Below are positions 33,981-44,100 of a stretch of DNA of 64,000 nucleotides, in pieces (the first letter of the stretch is position 1; the number at the start of each line of letters is the position of its first letter). The notes below the pieces were generated by a model. It was not told the DNA's origin and made no database searches. It saw nothing but the letters and a program-made list of their open reading frames with translations. Source of the stretch: Arctopsyche grandis (lineage: Eukaryota > Arthropoda > Insecta > Trichoptera > Hydropsychidae); contig NC_135360.1 of the NCBI RefSeq assembly GCF_051622035.1, positions 9,910,001 through 9,974,000 of the forward strand. The letters run 5' to 3'. Position numbers and translations under genes: made by a program.

Positions 33981-33985
33981 ATTGA

Positions 33986-34411
33986 GAAAAGAACGGATTG
34001 GCTACCAACGCCGAACACCGCAAAAATTGTAATTAAATTTATATCAAAATATAACTTTTATTTCTGTAGTGAATATGTGATAACTAGACTTCGGCGGATG
34101 AGCGCACTAAAATGGGTTCCTATTGTCAATTTCTATAGAAATTGACAATAATTAACTTAATTCAAAAAACGATGTGATGTGAATTAAAATAAGATGAGAA
34201 ATTAAATTAAGTAACGAAAATAAGCCAAAATACGATCTTTGTGAGCGATAATAAAATAATAAAATTATATAAATACCAGTAAATAGTAGGTGGCTGGAAA
34301 GTGATAGTACGAGAGCCGGCGATCGCCGTTCTGGTATTTGGCCATTGAATTAGGTTCTGTCTCTCGTCGTGGTGTTCCGTGCGCGGCCGGTCGTGCGCTG
34401 TCACTCTCGCC
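33986..34411 (+). promoter_or_regulatory. Upstream region and 5' UTR of RpL10Ab
   Basis: AT-rich to about 34290, then less so up to the start codon at 34412. The 5' UTR probably lies within roughly the last 100 bases (TTCTGTCTCTCGTCG is a pyrimidine-rich stretch such as ribosomal protein genes carry). The exact start is not determinable. Confidence 0.4.
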
Positions 34412-35771
34412 ATGTCGTAAGTAATCCGCAAACATCCTGCGCCCCCAGGGCCTCCGCCCCCTCGCTACCCTGCCACACACTTCTCCCATCACATTCAAAC
34501 GCTCTCCAACTTCTTTTGACGAATATTTAATAGGTTATGTCGCCACGTTTCGGCCCCTTGTTTGACACTTCAATGATATCCTCGCTTGTTTCAGGTCCAA
34601 AGTGTCCCGTGACACGCTCTATGAGTGTGTGAACGCTGTTCTGCAATACTCTGCGGAGCACAAGAAGAACTTCTTGGAAACGGTCGAATTGCAAATTGGC
34701 CTTAAAAATTATGATCCCCAAAAGGACAAGCGTTTCTCAGGCACCGTCAAGTATGTTTAACCCGAACTAGGGCGAATTATGTAAAACATCACATTTAAAT
34801 TACTTACCAGACCTTTATCCAGGGTCTCTAAACAATTGGAGAGGTTTGTGTTTCACTTACCGAACGTGTCGACTCGATTTATTGAGTAAATGCGTATTAT
34901 CGCAGTAAGTAAACGTACACTGTATTCATGACCAATTTCTTATATCTGGACGTAATTCTGTATGTGTATTCAAATCTTAAATGAATGTAAGACTTAGGAA
35001 CAGCTTGTCAATTTCAGATTGAAGTACATTCCTCGTCCAAAGATGCAAGTGTGCGTGTTGGGAGATCAACAGCATTGCGACGAAGCCAAGGTCAACAAGG
35101 TTCCTTGGATGGACGCTGAAGGTTTGAAGAAACTCAACAAGAACAAGAAGCTAGTTAAAAAACTAGCCAAAAAGTAATTCTTATACTACTCATCCCTGTT
35201 AAAATTGTTAATTTCAAATGATGCGAAAAATTTTGCATGTATTAACTGTACTTATATTGATGATACACTTCACTGATGATATTTTCATTATTTTATCAAT
35301 ATTTATTCCATTGTGGCATTGTTAACAATGTTTTTTTTTTCAGATACGATGCTTTCTTAGCTTCGGAATCACTCATCAAACAAATCCCACGTCTGCTCGG
35401 TCCCGGTCTCAACAAAGCCGGTAAATTCCCTGGTCTTTTGTCCCACCAGGAATCCATGAACATGAAAGTTGATGAAGTTAAAGCAACCATCAAATTCCAG
35501 ATGAAGAAAGTTAGTGCACTCTAGCATATGCCTATGTTGCATTTCGTATAATATTATATGTATTATTATCATATTTAACATTTGTTCTGTTCTGTCTTAG
35601 GTATTGTGCTTGTCAGTAGCTTGCGGAAATGTAGCTATGACTCCTGATGAGCTCGCCCAGAACGTGCACTTGGCCATCAATTTCCTCGTGTCGCTGTTGA
35701 AGAAGCATTGGCAAAATGTCAGATCCCTCCACATGAAATCCACCATGGGACCACCTCAGCGACTCTACTAA
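34412..35771 (+). CDS. RpL10Ab: Large ribosomal subunit protein uL1 (RpL10Ab)
   Basis: Coding exons: 34412-34416, 34595-34750, 35018-35173, 35344-35509, 35601-35771, giving 217 aa, the usual length of eukaryotic L10a. The first coding exon holds only ATG plus two bases, a common ribosomal protein gene arrangement that puts the start codon at the end of the 5' UTR exon. The protein starts [18 protein letters not shown]. It keeps [36 protein letters not shown] and ends [10 protein letters not shown], all characteristic of L10a. It forms part of the L1 stalk that guides deacylated tRNA out of the ribosomal E site. All junctions are GT-AG and nothing is disrupted. Intron snoRNAs were looked for without a convincing hit. 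Confidence 0.97.
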
Positions 35772-35813
35772 GTGATTTTAATCATGTTGATTTTACACTT
35801 TGTACAATAAGCC

Positions 35814-35819
35814 AATAAA
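35814..35819 (+). terminator. Polyadenylation signal of RpL10Ab
   Basis: AATAAA about 43 bases after the RpL10Ab stop codon, in a short 3' UTR as expected for a ribosomal protein gene. Confidence 0.7.
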
Positions 35820-36159
35820 TTTTAAACTCAAATTTAGATTTTTTATTACGATTCCTTTTGAATTACACGAATTTCCTGCAAGATAATATAGACAGGTCTG
35901 ATAATATAGATATGATCTGACCCACTTAAACGTTTGGATAGTTTAATCTTAATGAATCTTCGACAAGGTTTATTTGTTTAAAGCCGCTGAATTTGTGAGT
36001 TGGATCTTTTTGGTTCGATCATGTCCACAGATGTGACTGAATTCAACTCTAAAGATACTGAGAAACTAGTCAATATATGCATGAATAGTCCATAAATTCT
36101 GAAATTGTTAGATTTTATGGTAATGTATGCAGTTGTAAACGAATGCTAAAAGAGAATGA

Positions 36160-36490
36160 GACATGTGCCTTCGAAGTGCACTGGGCATTCCATGGACATC
36201 TCCATTTTCAAAGAACTGGCAGTTTCAGAGTGACTATATGTGGGTAAAGAATTCTATCATACTTTGGCCCTATTGCCAGGAAGAATGTAGGAAGTCTGAT
36301 AGTCACCGAAACGAAACGAGGGAAGGCAAGCGAGAATGGTCTCGTAAGGTGTTCAGATCAAATTAAAGAACTGGTGGGACTGTCCTTAAACACTTAACTC
36401 AGCACAAGGCCGGGAGTGAATGCAGATCATCCACCTGATTCCAGATGATAGAAATGACCATGAATGCTCGGCGTTGAGCAAACGATAAAG
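36160..36490 (+). mobile_element. Degenerate LINE 3' fragment
   Basis: The translation starts CLRSALGIPWTSPFSKN, which resembles the WCWRR.LRIPWT.. motif of insect LINE reverse-transcriptase tails. Broken frames later give an IKELVGL-like stretch and CRSST. The run GATAGAAATGACCATGA and neighbouring words match the fragment at 14034-14240. Heavily decayed; clade unassigned. Confidence 0.55.
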
Positions 36491-36634
36491 AACTATTAGA
36501 ACCTGGTTTGACTTACAAAGATTGGGCAAATGTGGAATATTAGTATTACTGAATGGAATTATGAGTTGAATCCTGAATAGTAATGGGGTATTTGAACAAT
36601 GTAGTATAAATGAATTACTATAAAAAATGGGTTT

Positions 36635-36881
36635 GGTGCATCTGCTCTAAAATCGCCAGACAAACGAACGACAGATTAACAGAACGGCAGCTTTAAACGT
36701 ATTTCTCGTTTTCTCGAATGATGGATTGCACTACTATTTTAATAATTGCATCTGTGCCCATCGAAAGGTTAACCGTCATCTGATGTGTAATCTATCATTC
36801 GAGAAGACGAGAATTGCATTTAAAGCAGCCGTCCGTTAATCTGTCGTTCAATTTGTCTGGAGATTTTAGAGCGGATGCACC
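36635..36881. mobile_element. 247-bp long-TIR MITE between RpL10Ab and Fancd2
   Basis: Left arm GGTGCATCTGCTCTAAAATC, then CCAGACAAACGAACGACAG; right arm is the inverted match with ends GATTTTAGAGCGGATGCACC. The arms extend for about 90 bases each, so it is almost all hairpin. The target duplication is unclear. No coding capacity. Confidence 0.62.
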
Positions 36882-37001
36882 GCATCCATAAAAAATGTGT
36901 GATGTTTTAAATGGACAAAAAATAAATAGTTTCACAGCTGACAATATTTATTAGACATTTACATAAATATAACATAAAATTCTCAATTACTTAACAGAGC
37001 T

Positions 37002-40000
37002 TTAGCAGATACTGCTGACACTTTTCATGTCAGAATCATCTAAATCGGAATCAAGTGGGCTGTCATCGTCCTCCGGTAGTTGATCCTCTTCGTCAGATTG
37101 CTCTGCAGTAGAAACCTGAGACGAAATCAGTTCACCTTGCAGATTCTTATTCTTTAAATTTCCCATCCAGAAGGCTTCACTACAGTTATTCATAGTCAGT
37201 GACGCTTTCACTTTGTAAACCAGCGTTTCTAAAATCAGTTTCAGCTGTGGAAGATACGCTATCAGCGCAGTGTCTTTCTTCAGCCTGGAATGGCAATACA
37301 GAGAATGTAGAAACCTAGTAGTGTGCTGTAATGTTTTTAAAATTTCCACCACAGAGTCTGGATCATTCTTCAGCTTCAAGTCCATCATCGGCATTCCCTG
37401 CGATAGGAATAGCCTCAGTAATGGAATTGATTGTTTTAAAAACGCCGATAAATTGGTCCGATTGTCTACGATTTTCAGAATGTCCGTAGAATACTTCATT
37501 ACGATCGTGACATCCTTCCACAATTCTAGATGACGCCTATCAGTGAGACCTTTATCGATCTCAGTGGTTGTAGCTTCGTACAGAGCCCGGCACATGGAGC
37601 GGAATAGCAGTGGAAAATTAGTTTTGTTAATACACTGAAATTTATTCAGTACGTGATTCTTTCTCACAAGATCGGGGGATTCCTCATGCAGCTCTAAGGC
37701 TAAAGACTTTATCACTTCCATGCTAGGTTTAGAGAAGTAACCGGCAAGAAGTGCATCAACATGTTGATTGTAAACGAGTCCCTTCTCCAGATCACCGAAG
37801 ACATCTCTCCAAATTTGACTCAACATATGAATTGATATGTTTGCGAGCACTTCAGACACACTACTATCGTCGATTATCTTAGCTAGGACTTGAAAGAACT
37901 TCACAAGACTTGCGGCTGTAGAAATGACAAGACAATAGTCTTTGTATTGTAAAACATACGCAGTAGTTTCTAAAATATGCTCTTTTAATGAGGAAAGTTT
38001 AGAGTTATTTGCATCTTTCCTGCAAGCCAAAATTTTAAGGCCTTCTTTGAGTTTACCAATGTTATCATTGGAACGGAACCCAACCCAAGAGAATATGTGA
38101 GTCAACATTTGGAAAATTCCAGCCAAACACATCTGTGCCTTGGCGTTTTGTTCGGTGAACAAACCCAAAGCATCTCTAACACCATCGTAAGAATCTAATA
38201 ACTTTTGGGCATATTCAGCTATGAGTTCCATATTTTGACATAGTTTCGGAAGTAGCGTTATACATTTATTCAAAGCTTCTGCAGGATCGGCTTCAATGGT
38301 TATCAGTTTAGCAGATTTGAAATGACTTTGCTTCTTTATCCTAGATGGAAAAATGTTGGATAGTTTTGGATTTATTTCATCCAATAGGAAGAGAAGTGAG
38401 CTCAAATCAATCTTAGCCACATTGCTTTGAGGGTCTTCATCTAAATCTTCTATACACAAGGATTCGCTCAGTAAGCAGATAACTTCAAAGTGTATGCTGC
38501 GGAAGAAATCTGTGTTGAGCTTACATTTCACATTAGAAGTCACCGCTTGCGAATTGACAATTGAGGCATTGATTTGACTGCGCAATGTTTCATTGGGTGC
38601 AATATTTTCAGTATCTTTTTTCTTGGAACCACCAGGTTTTTTAGTTCCTTTTTTGGTTTTGTTTTCTTTTACAACAAACGATGAAAATTTGGCATTAGCA
38701 GGGTTGTATGTAGAGACTGGTGGTTTGTATGGATGTAGAGTTTTGCCGAGATACGTTGTTAATTTACTTTCTAATAACAGTAAGTCATTGAGCCGACCCA
38801 ATGTTTTCTTTCTCATAGTAACATCCGTCTGGGAACTAAAGGCACATATTAATTCCCTGAACCAATTAATACAATGGACAAAACAGTTTAATAATTTATC
38901 ATAGTGAGAGGAATTGAACTCTTCTAAGCCGACATCATCATCTAAAACAGGCATAATAATAGCACAACCAAGTAATGCATCAATTGTTGACAAATCTCCA
39001 TCATAAGCTTTCTTGTGAATTACTTGAATGACCCGAAACCAAGATGGTAATAGTTGTAGGTTGACATTTTCAGTATTCTCTCCGAATACTATAGTCCCTA
39101 TATTAAGCCCTATCGGTTCGGTTAAATCTTTGATTTCATCTAAACAAAATTGTTGGGACAATTCTATTCCATCAATTGGCTGTAAGTCAATGGACGGGAT
39201 ATCAGCAATGAAACTGTTTTGAAAATCGTTTGTAAAATTATTCAAAAGCCATGTTAAATACTTTCCATCGACGTTCTGACAGGTGCTTAGCATATCGGCA
39301 AATTGATCATAAAAACAACAAACCATTTCAGGACATTTATTTGTACTCTTCAGAATGAGTTTTGTGATTAAAGCAGCATCTTTACCGTTGCCGTTTGGAA
39401 GATCAGTTATATTCATAAGTTCATCCTCTATTATAGGTTCCTTTTGTGCCACCGAACATGCTATGTGCTTAACAGCCATTATGCCACTTGCTATACCTCG
39501 GGTATTTACAGTCAAATCTGAGCTCGTAAGTTGCTTTTGTATGAGCATATGAATATCATCTTTGATGACTGAATTCTCAACTCTGAACGCAAGACCACAA
39601 AGCAAATCCATCAATCGGGACATTTCAACCGTGTTCAAAACATCTGCTTTGTCTATTAATGTCAATATTTGAAGAGAGAACGGCTTAAGACTGTCCATGT
39701 TGTTCTCTGAAATTTTCATCAAAACGGTCAATGAATTGCTCAACGGCTCGGCCTCATCCAAATCTTGATTCATCAATGAATATACCACCGTCTTTTGAGA
39801 TTCCTTCAACTCTTTGAACAAGATAACAAACCAGTGAATGCTAAATTCCTTAACAGATGGATCGTTTTTAGACTTTAACAAAGATTTAGCTAGTTTTAAA
39901 CAATCTCCAAGGTAGTCTTTAATGATAGGCTTCATTTTCTTCAACATCAGACTTAAAAGAGAGCATGTGAACGTCGATGATTTGATCTTTTTTCTAAATA

Positions 40001-41111
40001 CATTTTCAACAAGTTTCTCCTTTCCACTTCCTATTGAGTGCATGATGAGTAGTATGACAATATCGAGCGGTTTGTGTTCGCTGGCTAATTTTATTTTGTT
40101 GATTACTTTTAACCATTCTACGTTTAAATTTTTCGATCTCAATAAAGCTGACTTTAAGGACATAACCGTCATAACCTGACTGCTCTCTATATCCAGCGTA
40201 GTACCAGTTGGGGACGTCCAATCGAGTCCTTCTCGGAGACCCTGTATCATTTCAGAGTCATCTTCTCCAGAGCACCCAATGAAGAAAAACTTTATAAGAT
40301 TTGGAAAAAAATGAATCGGGGCCGAAGTCTGAAGAGCGGTCAACATTTGTCTCTGAACTTGAGATTTTACATCCGACGACAAATTGAAGTATGTGAGACA
40401 ATCAAGAATAACAGGAGTTAATTCGTAATCACAGGTCATCAGTTTGAATAGCTCCAAGGCAACAGATTCATGTAGCTGGTGAGAGATTAATTCAGGTAAA
40501 CAAGTTATGATTTCTTGACGAACCGTTCTTTCAGATATTTGCAATAATTCGATTAGGCCAGTCACTAGGATGGATTCAGCCATCATGTTGTCTAGGAGAA
40601 TGAACGGCTTCAACAATAGTTTAACTTTGTCCGGTTTGTCTTCAATGGCGAATATGTTTGCCCGTTTCAGGATGGATGTTGTGAGAGGCTCTTGTAAACA
40701 TTCAAGCTTGACGAGTAGTCGAAGGACACTTTCAGAAACAGGATCCACCTCGTCTTCTACTAACTGAAGTTTTATCTTAGGTATTAAAATGGAGTCTAAA
40801 TGATCCTCGTCTTCGGTCCATATATCGAAACCTTTAACGAAGTCTATTACATTTCTGGGGAAGTCAACGTTTTTTTCCAATACGGTTTTCAGTTTTGATA
40901 CGAAGCTAAGAGGCTGGCAGGTGAGAATGTGCCATGAAGACTCATCACTGAGAAGGAGACCAGATTGCTGTATCTGATTTTCGAAATAAGTTAAAGCAAA
41001 CGGCTTAAGAGGGGGCGCAGTGGTGTCAGCTTTGTGTCGCTTTGAGGGAGCCTGCGTCCCCGAAGCCCCGTCCTTTTCTACTTCTTCAGAGCGTTTTCCG
41101 CGTCGCTTCAT
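37002..41111 (-). CDS. Fancd2: Fanconi anaemia group D2 protein homologue, single exon
   Basis: An uninterrupted 1369-codon frame on the minus strand starting MKRRGKRSEEVEKDG. It aligns from memory with human FANCD2 throughout: LPELI..HQLHESVALEL, HKPLDIVILLIMHSI, SVIKDDIHMLIQKQL, NWFRELICAFSSQTD and the very conserved C-terminal VKASLTMNNCSEAFWMGNLKNK. The N-terminus is basic (possible nuclear signal) and the C-terminus acidic. FANCD2 pairs with FANCI, is monoubiquitinated and clamps DNA during interstrand crosslink repair. By ungapped alignment from KQL, the position of human acceptor Lys561 is Asn536 here; the nearest downstream lysine is Lys548. The gene has no introns, although vertebrate FANCD2 has dozens. 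Length is close to the human 1451-1471 aa. An AATAAA lies about 55 bases downstream (minus strand). No sign of a retrocopy poly(A) tract is seen. Confidence 0.93.
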   Translation of the reverse strand: MKRRGKRSEEVEKDGASGTQAPSKRHKADTTAPPLKPFALTYFENQIQQSGLLLSDESSWHILTCQPLSFVSKLKTVLEKNVDFPRNVIDFVKGFDIWTEDEDHLDSILIPKIKLQLVEDEVDPVSESVLRLLVKLECLQEPLTTSILKRANIFAIEDKPDKVKLLLKPFILLDNMMAESILVTGLIELLQISERTVRQEIITCLPELISHQLHESVALELFKLMTCDYELTPVILDCLTYFNLSSDVKSQVQRQMLTALQTSAPIHFFPNLIKFFFIGCSGEDDSEMIQGLREGLDWTSPTGTTLDIESSQVMTVMSLKSALLRSKNLNVEWLKVINKIKLASEHKPLDIVILLIMHSIGSGKEKLVENVFRKKIKSSTFTCSLLSLMLKKMKPIIKDYLGDCLKLAKSLLKSKNDPSVKEFSIHWFVILFKELKESQKTVVYSLMNQDLDEAEPLSNSLTVLMKISENNMDSLKPFSLQILTLIDKADVLNTVEMSRLMDLLCGLAFRVENSVIKDDIHMLIQKQLTSSDLTVNTRGIASGIMAVKHIACSVAQKEPIIEDELMNITDLPNGNGKDAALITKLILKSTNKCPEMVCCFYDQFADMLSTCQNVDGKYLTWLLNNFTNDFQNSFIADIPSIDLQPIDGIELSQQFCLDEIKDLTEPIGLNIGTIVFGENTENVNLQLLPSWFRVIQVIHKKAYDGDLSTIDALLGCAIIMPVLDDDVGLEEFNSSHYDKLLNCFVHCINWFRELICAFSSQTDVTMRKKTLGRLNDLLLLESKLTTYLGKTLHPYKPPVSTYNPANAKFSSFVVKENKTKKGTKKPGGSKKKDTENIAPNETLRSQINASIVNSQAVTSNVKCKLNTDFFRSIHFEVICLLSESLCIEDLDEDPQSNVAKIDLSSLLFLLDEINPKLSNIFPSRIKKQSHFKSAKLITIEADPAEALNKCITLLPKLCQNMELIAEYAQKLLDSYDGVRDALGLFTEQNAKAQMCLAGIFQMLTHIFSWVGFRSNDNIGKLKEGLKILACRKDANNSKLSSLKEHILETTAYVLQYKDYCLVISTAASLVKFFQVLAKIIDDSSVSEVLANISIHMLSQIWRDVFGDLEKGLVYNQHVDALLAGYFSKPSMEVIKSLALELHEESPDLVRKNHVLNKFQCINKTNFPLLFRSMCRALYEATTTEIDKGLTDRRHLELWKDVTIVMKYSTDILKIVDNRTNLSAFLKQSIPLLRLFLSQGMPMMDLKLKNDPDSVVEILKTLQHTTRFLHSLYCHSRLKKDTALIAYLPQLKLILETLVYKVKASLTMNNCSEAFWMGNLKNKNLQGELISSQVSTAEQSDEEDQLPEDDDSPLDSDLDDSDMKSVSSIC

Positions 41112-41136
41112 CTTATCAATTGTCAGCCGTCAAGCC

Positions 41137-41183
41137 GCGCGCCAAAACAATTCAACACTTGGCCACAACTCTCGATTGGCGCG
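41137..41183 (-). promoter_or_regulatory. E2F-like sites upstream of Fancd2
   Basis: On the minus strand TTTTGGCGCGC (41137-41147) is a full match to the E2F consensus TTTSSCGC and lies 26 bases before the Fancd2 start codon. ATTGGCGCG at 41175-41183 (plus strand) is a second, weaker match. E2F control of replication and repair genes is well known; function here is inferred. Confidence 0.5.
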
Positions 41184-41189
41184 TCCTTA

Positions 41190-44100
41190 TACACCAATTG
41201 TCAAATCTCTAAATTTAATTAATTTCAACTAGTGAGACTAAAATAATTTGCTTAGTATTTAATATTATTGATCCGTTGAGTTTTAGATATGACAGTTAAG
41301 TCTTATATGTATTTTATGTACAATTAGTATGAAACACATAGAGGTCTGTTCATACCTAGTCGGCACGTACCAACTTCAGCAGGTATCCGGCCGTACGAAA
41401 AGTATTCTTTGGTACATTTTGTATGGGTATGTTCATATCAACCGTCACGTTTACGTCACGGCAGGCTTACAGCAGTACCCGACATTTCCTGTTCATACCT
41501 TACAGCAACATCCGTCAATGTATCTTATCCGTCTTTTTGGCCATCGATATACACGCGAATTACGTGCCATGAGTCTGCCGCTTTGCTGTTTTGGACCAAT
41601 TATCGATAGTGACAGTTGACAGCTGTTCAATCTTTCGACATGGTTTTGGCGCTGACAATGACTTTTTGACAATGCTTCCTTAAATTTTGTAGATTTATTG
41701 GTGATTTGTGTTTTTATTTTATCCAGTATTGTTTCAAATTGGTATCGGTTCATACGGAAATATTTAAAAAAATTTTGTCCATCATCCTTCGGTTTTTCTA
41801 TTTTTTAACATGGGATGCACATCAAAACATACATTCTTTCAATTTTCGGTCCACACCCATAGCTAGATTTCTAGATTTCTAAGATTAAATAAAACATATC
41901 CTATAATGTAATTAAATTAAGTAAAAAAAAACTTTGATTCATTGATTCGTTTTTTACAAATGGTTTGTACCGTCTATTAATTATTTATTGAAATATATAA
42001 CCTAATATAAAACCGCAATTACATTGACTTTATGTACAAAAATCGGGTGTGACCAACCTATGACTTTATCTATGTATTTGGGGAATATAAGAAGGATAAA
42101 AAACAATTCGATAATCAAAAATATATACACGTTCACACATACCTGCTATGAGTATTTTCGATACAAATTGAACACAAATGTAGGGAAACTTACGCAAAAG
42201 TTCTACTTCCGGTTTACGAATTCTGACCAAAACCTTATCAACTCTATGTTAGTACATAAAGAATACAAATATAAATTTTTAGCTTAATATGTTCAGGGGC
42301 GTATAAAGAATAGTGGTCACAACATTTTTGACTTTTCTAAGAGGAAAAAATCCCACTTCCGGTTTATTATATGTAGTGATTTTTTTTGTATTTTCATCAC
42401 ATTGATACAAAAATTATACTTGAATTTTAATATACATAACTTGGTATCAAACTTAAAATTCTAGATATGAAATTTCAGTTAAATAAATAAAGGGTTGCTG
42501 AGAAACATAAAAAATCTTAATTCTCTAGAGTAAAAATACTACTTTCGGTTCATAAAAAACATTTAAAAAATATTGGTGTGTAAAATTAATAATTTCTATT
42601 GCACGTAAAAAATTTTCAGTCCGATTCGATAAGCGGCTTGGGAGATATTCGAATTCCAAATCTTTAAAAAAAGCGGACACCTAAAAGGGGAGGTACCATT
42701 TCCGGTCAACTTGGAATTTCAATAACCGATACTAAGTTTCAGTTCGAGAGGACGAACGGTGTTCAAAAAATCACCAAAATACATTGACACACAGACACAA
42801 ACACACACCCACGTTTTTTCTAGATCATAAAAACGTGGTCATCGCTCGGTTCTGAGTTCGAATCAGTCAAAATATGGTTCAAATATCATTGCAGTTAACC
42901 ACAAAATCTGCGAAACAATACAGGCCGTTCATACCATTTCGTGGAAACGGCGAGTCGGCGTCGAAACGGGTCAGAGCAAATAAGTGGACTATGACTGTCA
43001 TTGCTCATCCCATCATTGTTCATTATATAATATTGTTTTATGTTTTTTCCTTATTATTTTTGTAAAAATAATATTTTTAAATAAATTTAGGCCAGCACTG
43101 TAATCCCGGTATTCTGATTAGTTTCAGCACTGGGATTCACGGTACCAGAAAACACCGGGATCCCGGGCACCGGGATTGGAAGCCTTAGTATGTATACTAT
43201 TAAAGACCAAACTTGCATTCATAATCTCGTCGGTGTTCAAAAGACTTGTTAAGGGGACTGATTCCTCCTGTTGATTGGATATCACGCGTTATATCAACGA
43301 TGATAATTGTGTGCTTAACGACTACAGTGTCAATATATTCACAGCAGCATATGGTTAGTGAAATTTGACAATAAGCTAATGTTTTTGGTCCAATTCGAAC
43401 ATTTATTCTTTAAATGGGTATATATCACCTGGTTGAAAAAGGATACATCATTGTGTTTTCTGTTTATTTGATATTTTTTTTACTGTGTATTTTATTTTTT
43501 TCCTTATGATAATTTTTATATATTATTTTTCTTTTGTATTTTTTATAATATTTTTTTGCTTTTGATTTTTAATTTTATTTTTTCTTCTTTTCTTATGTAG
43601 GCCACTGTGGCACATTAGGTTCTTCCTGTAATACAATAATGGTCCAAAACTACAAAATACGTCACTCAATGGTTAAAGCAAATACAAAACAAAATGAAAC
43701 CAATCAACGAGTTTAAATCTATATTAAACACCTCTAAAAACGTAAAGGAGGTTTGTAAAAAAAGAAAGCTTTTCACAATCATTAAAAAAAATACTTGAAG
43801 AAAATACTGTGCATTGATTTATTTTTTTACTAATATTTTACTAATAAAATATTTCTTAAGCTATTGGCGCTTATGAATAAATTGGCCTTCTTCACTTCTT
43901 ATTTTCTTTATATTTGAAAAAAATATTGAAACAACATAATATGTACATATAATTATTTTATTTTAAGTTTTAATTATACATACATATATTTGAATTCATT
44001 TGATTCTTAAAATCGAAATTTAAAGTTTTTAAAATTAGAAAATAAGGTTTTGATTCTGGTTTTAAGCCCAGAGTTTGTTGTGACTATGAAAATCAGTTAT

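Noticed and set aside
35174-35343. C/D-box snoRNA in RpL10Ab intron 3
   Set aside because: Only imperfect C-like (ATGATGC) and D-like (CTGA) words and no terminal stem.
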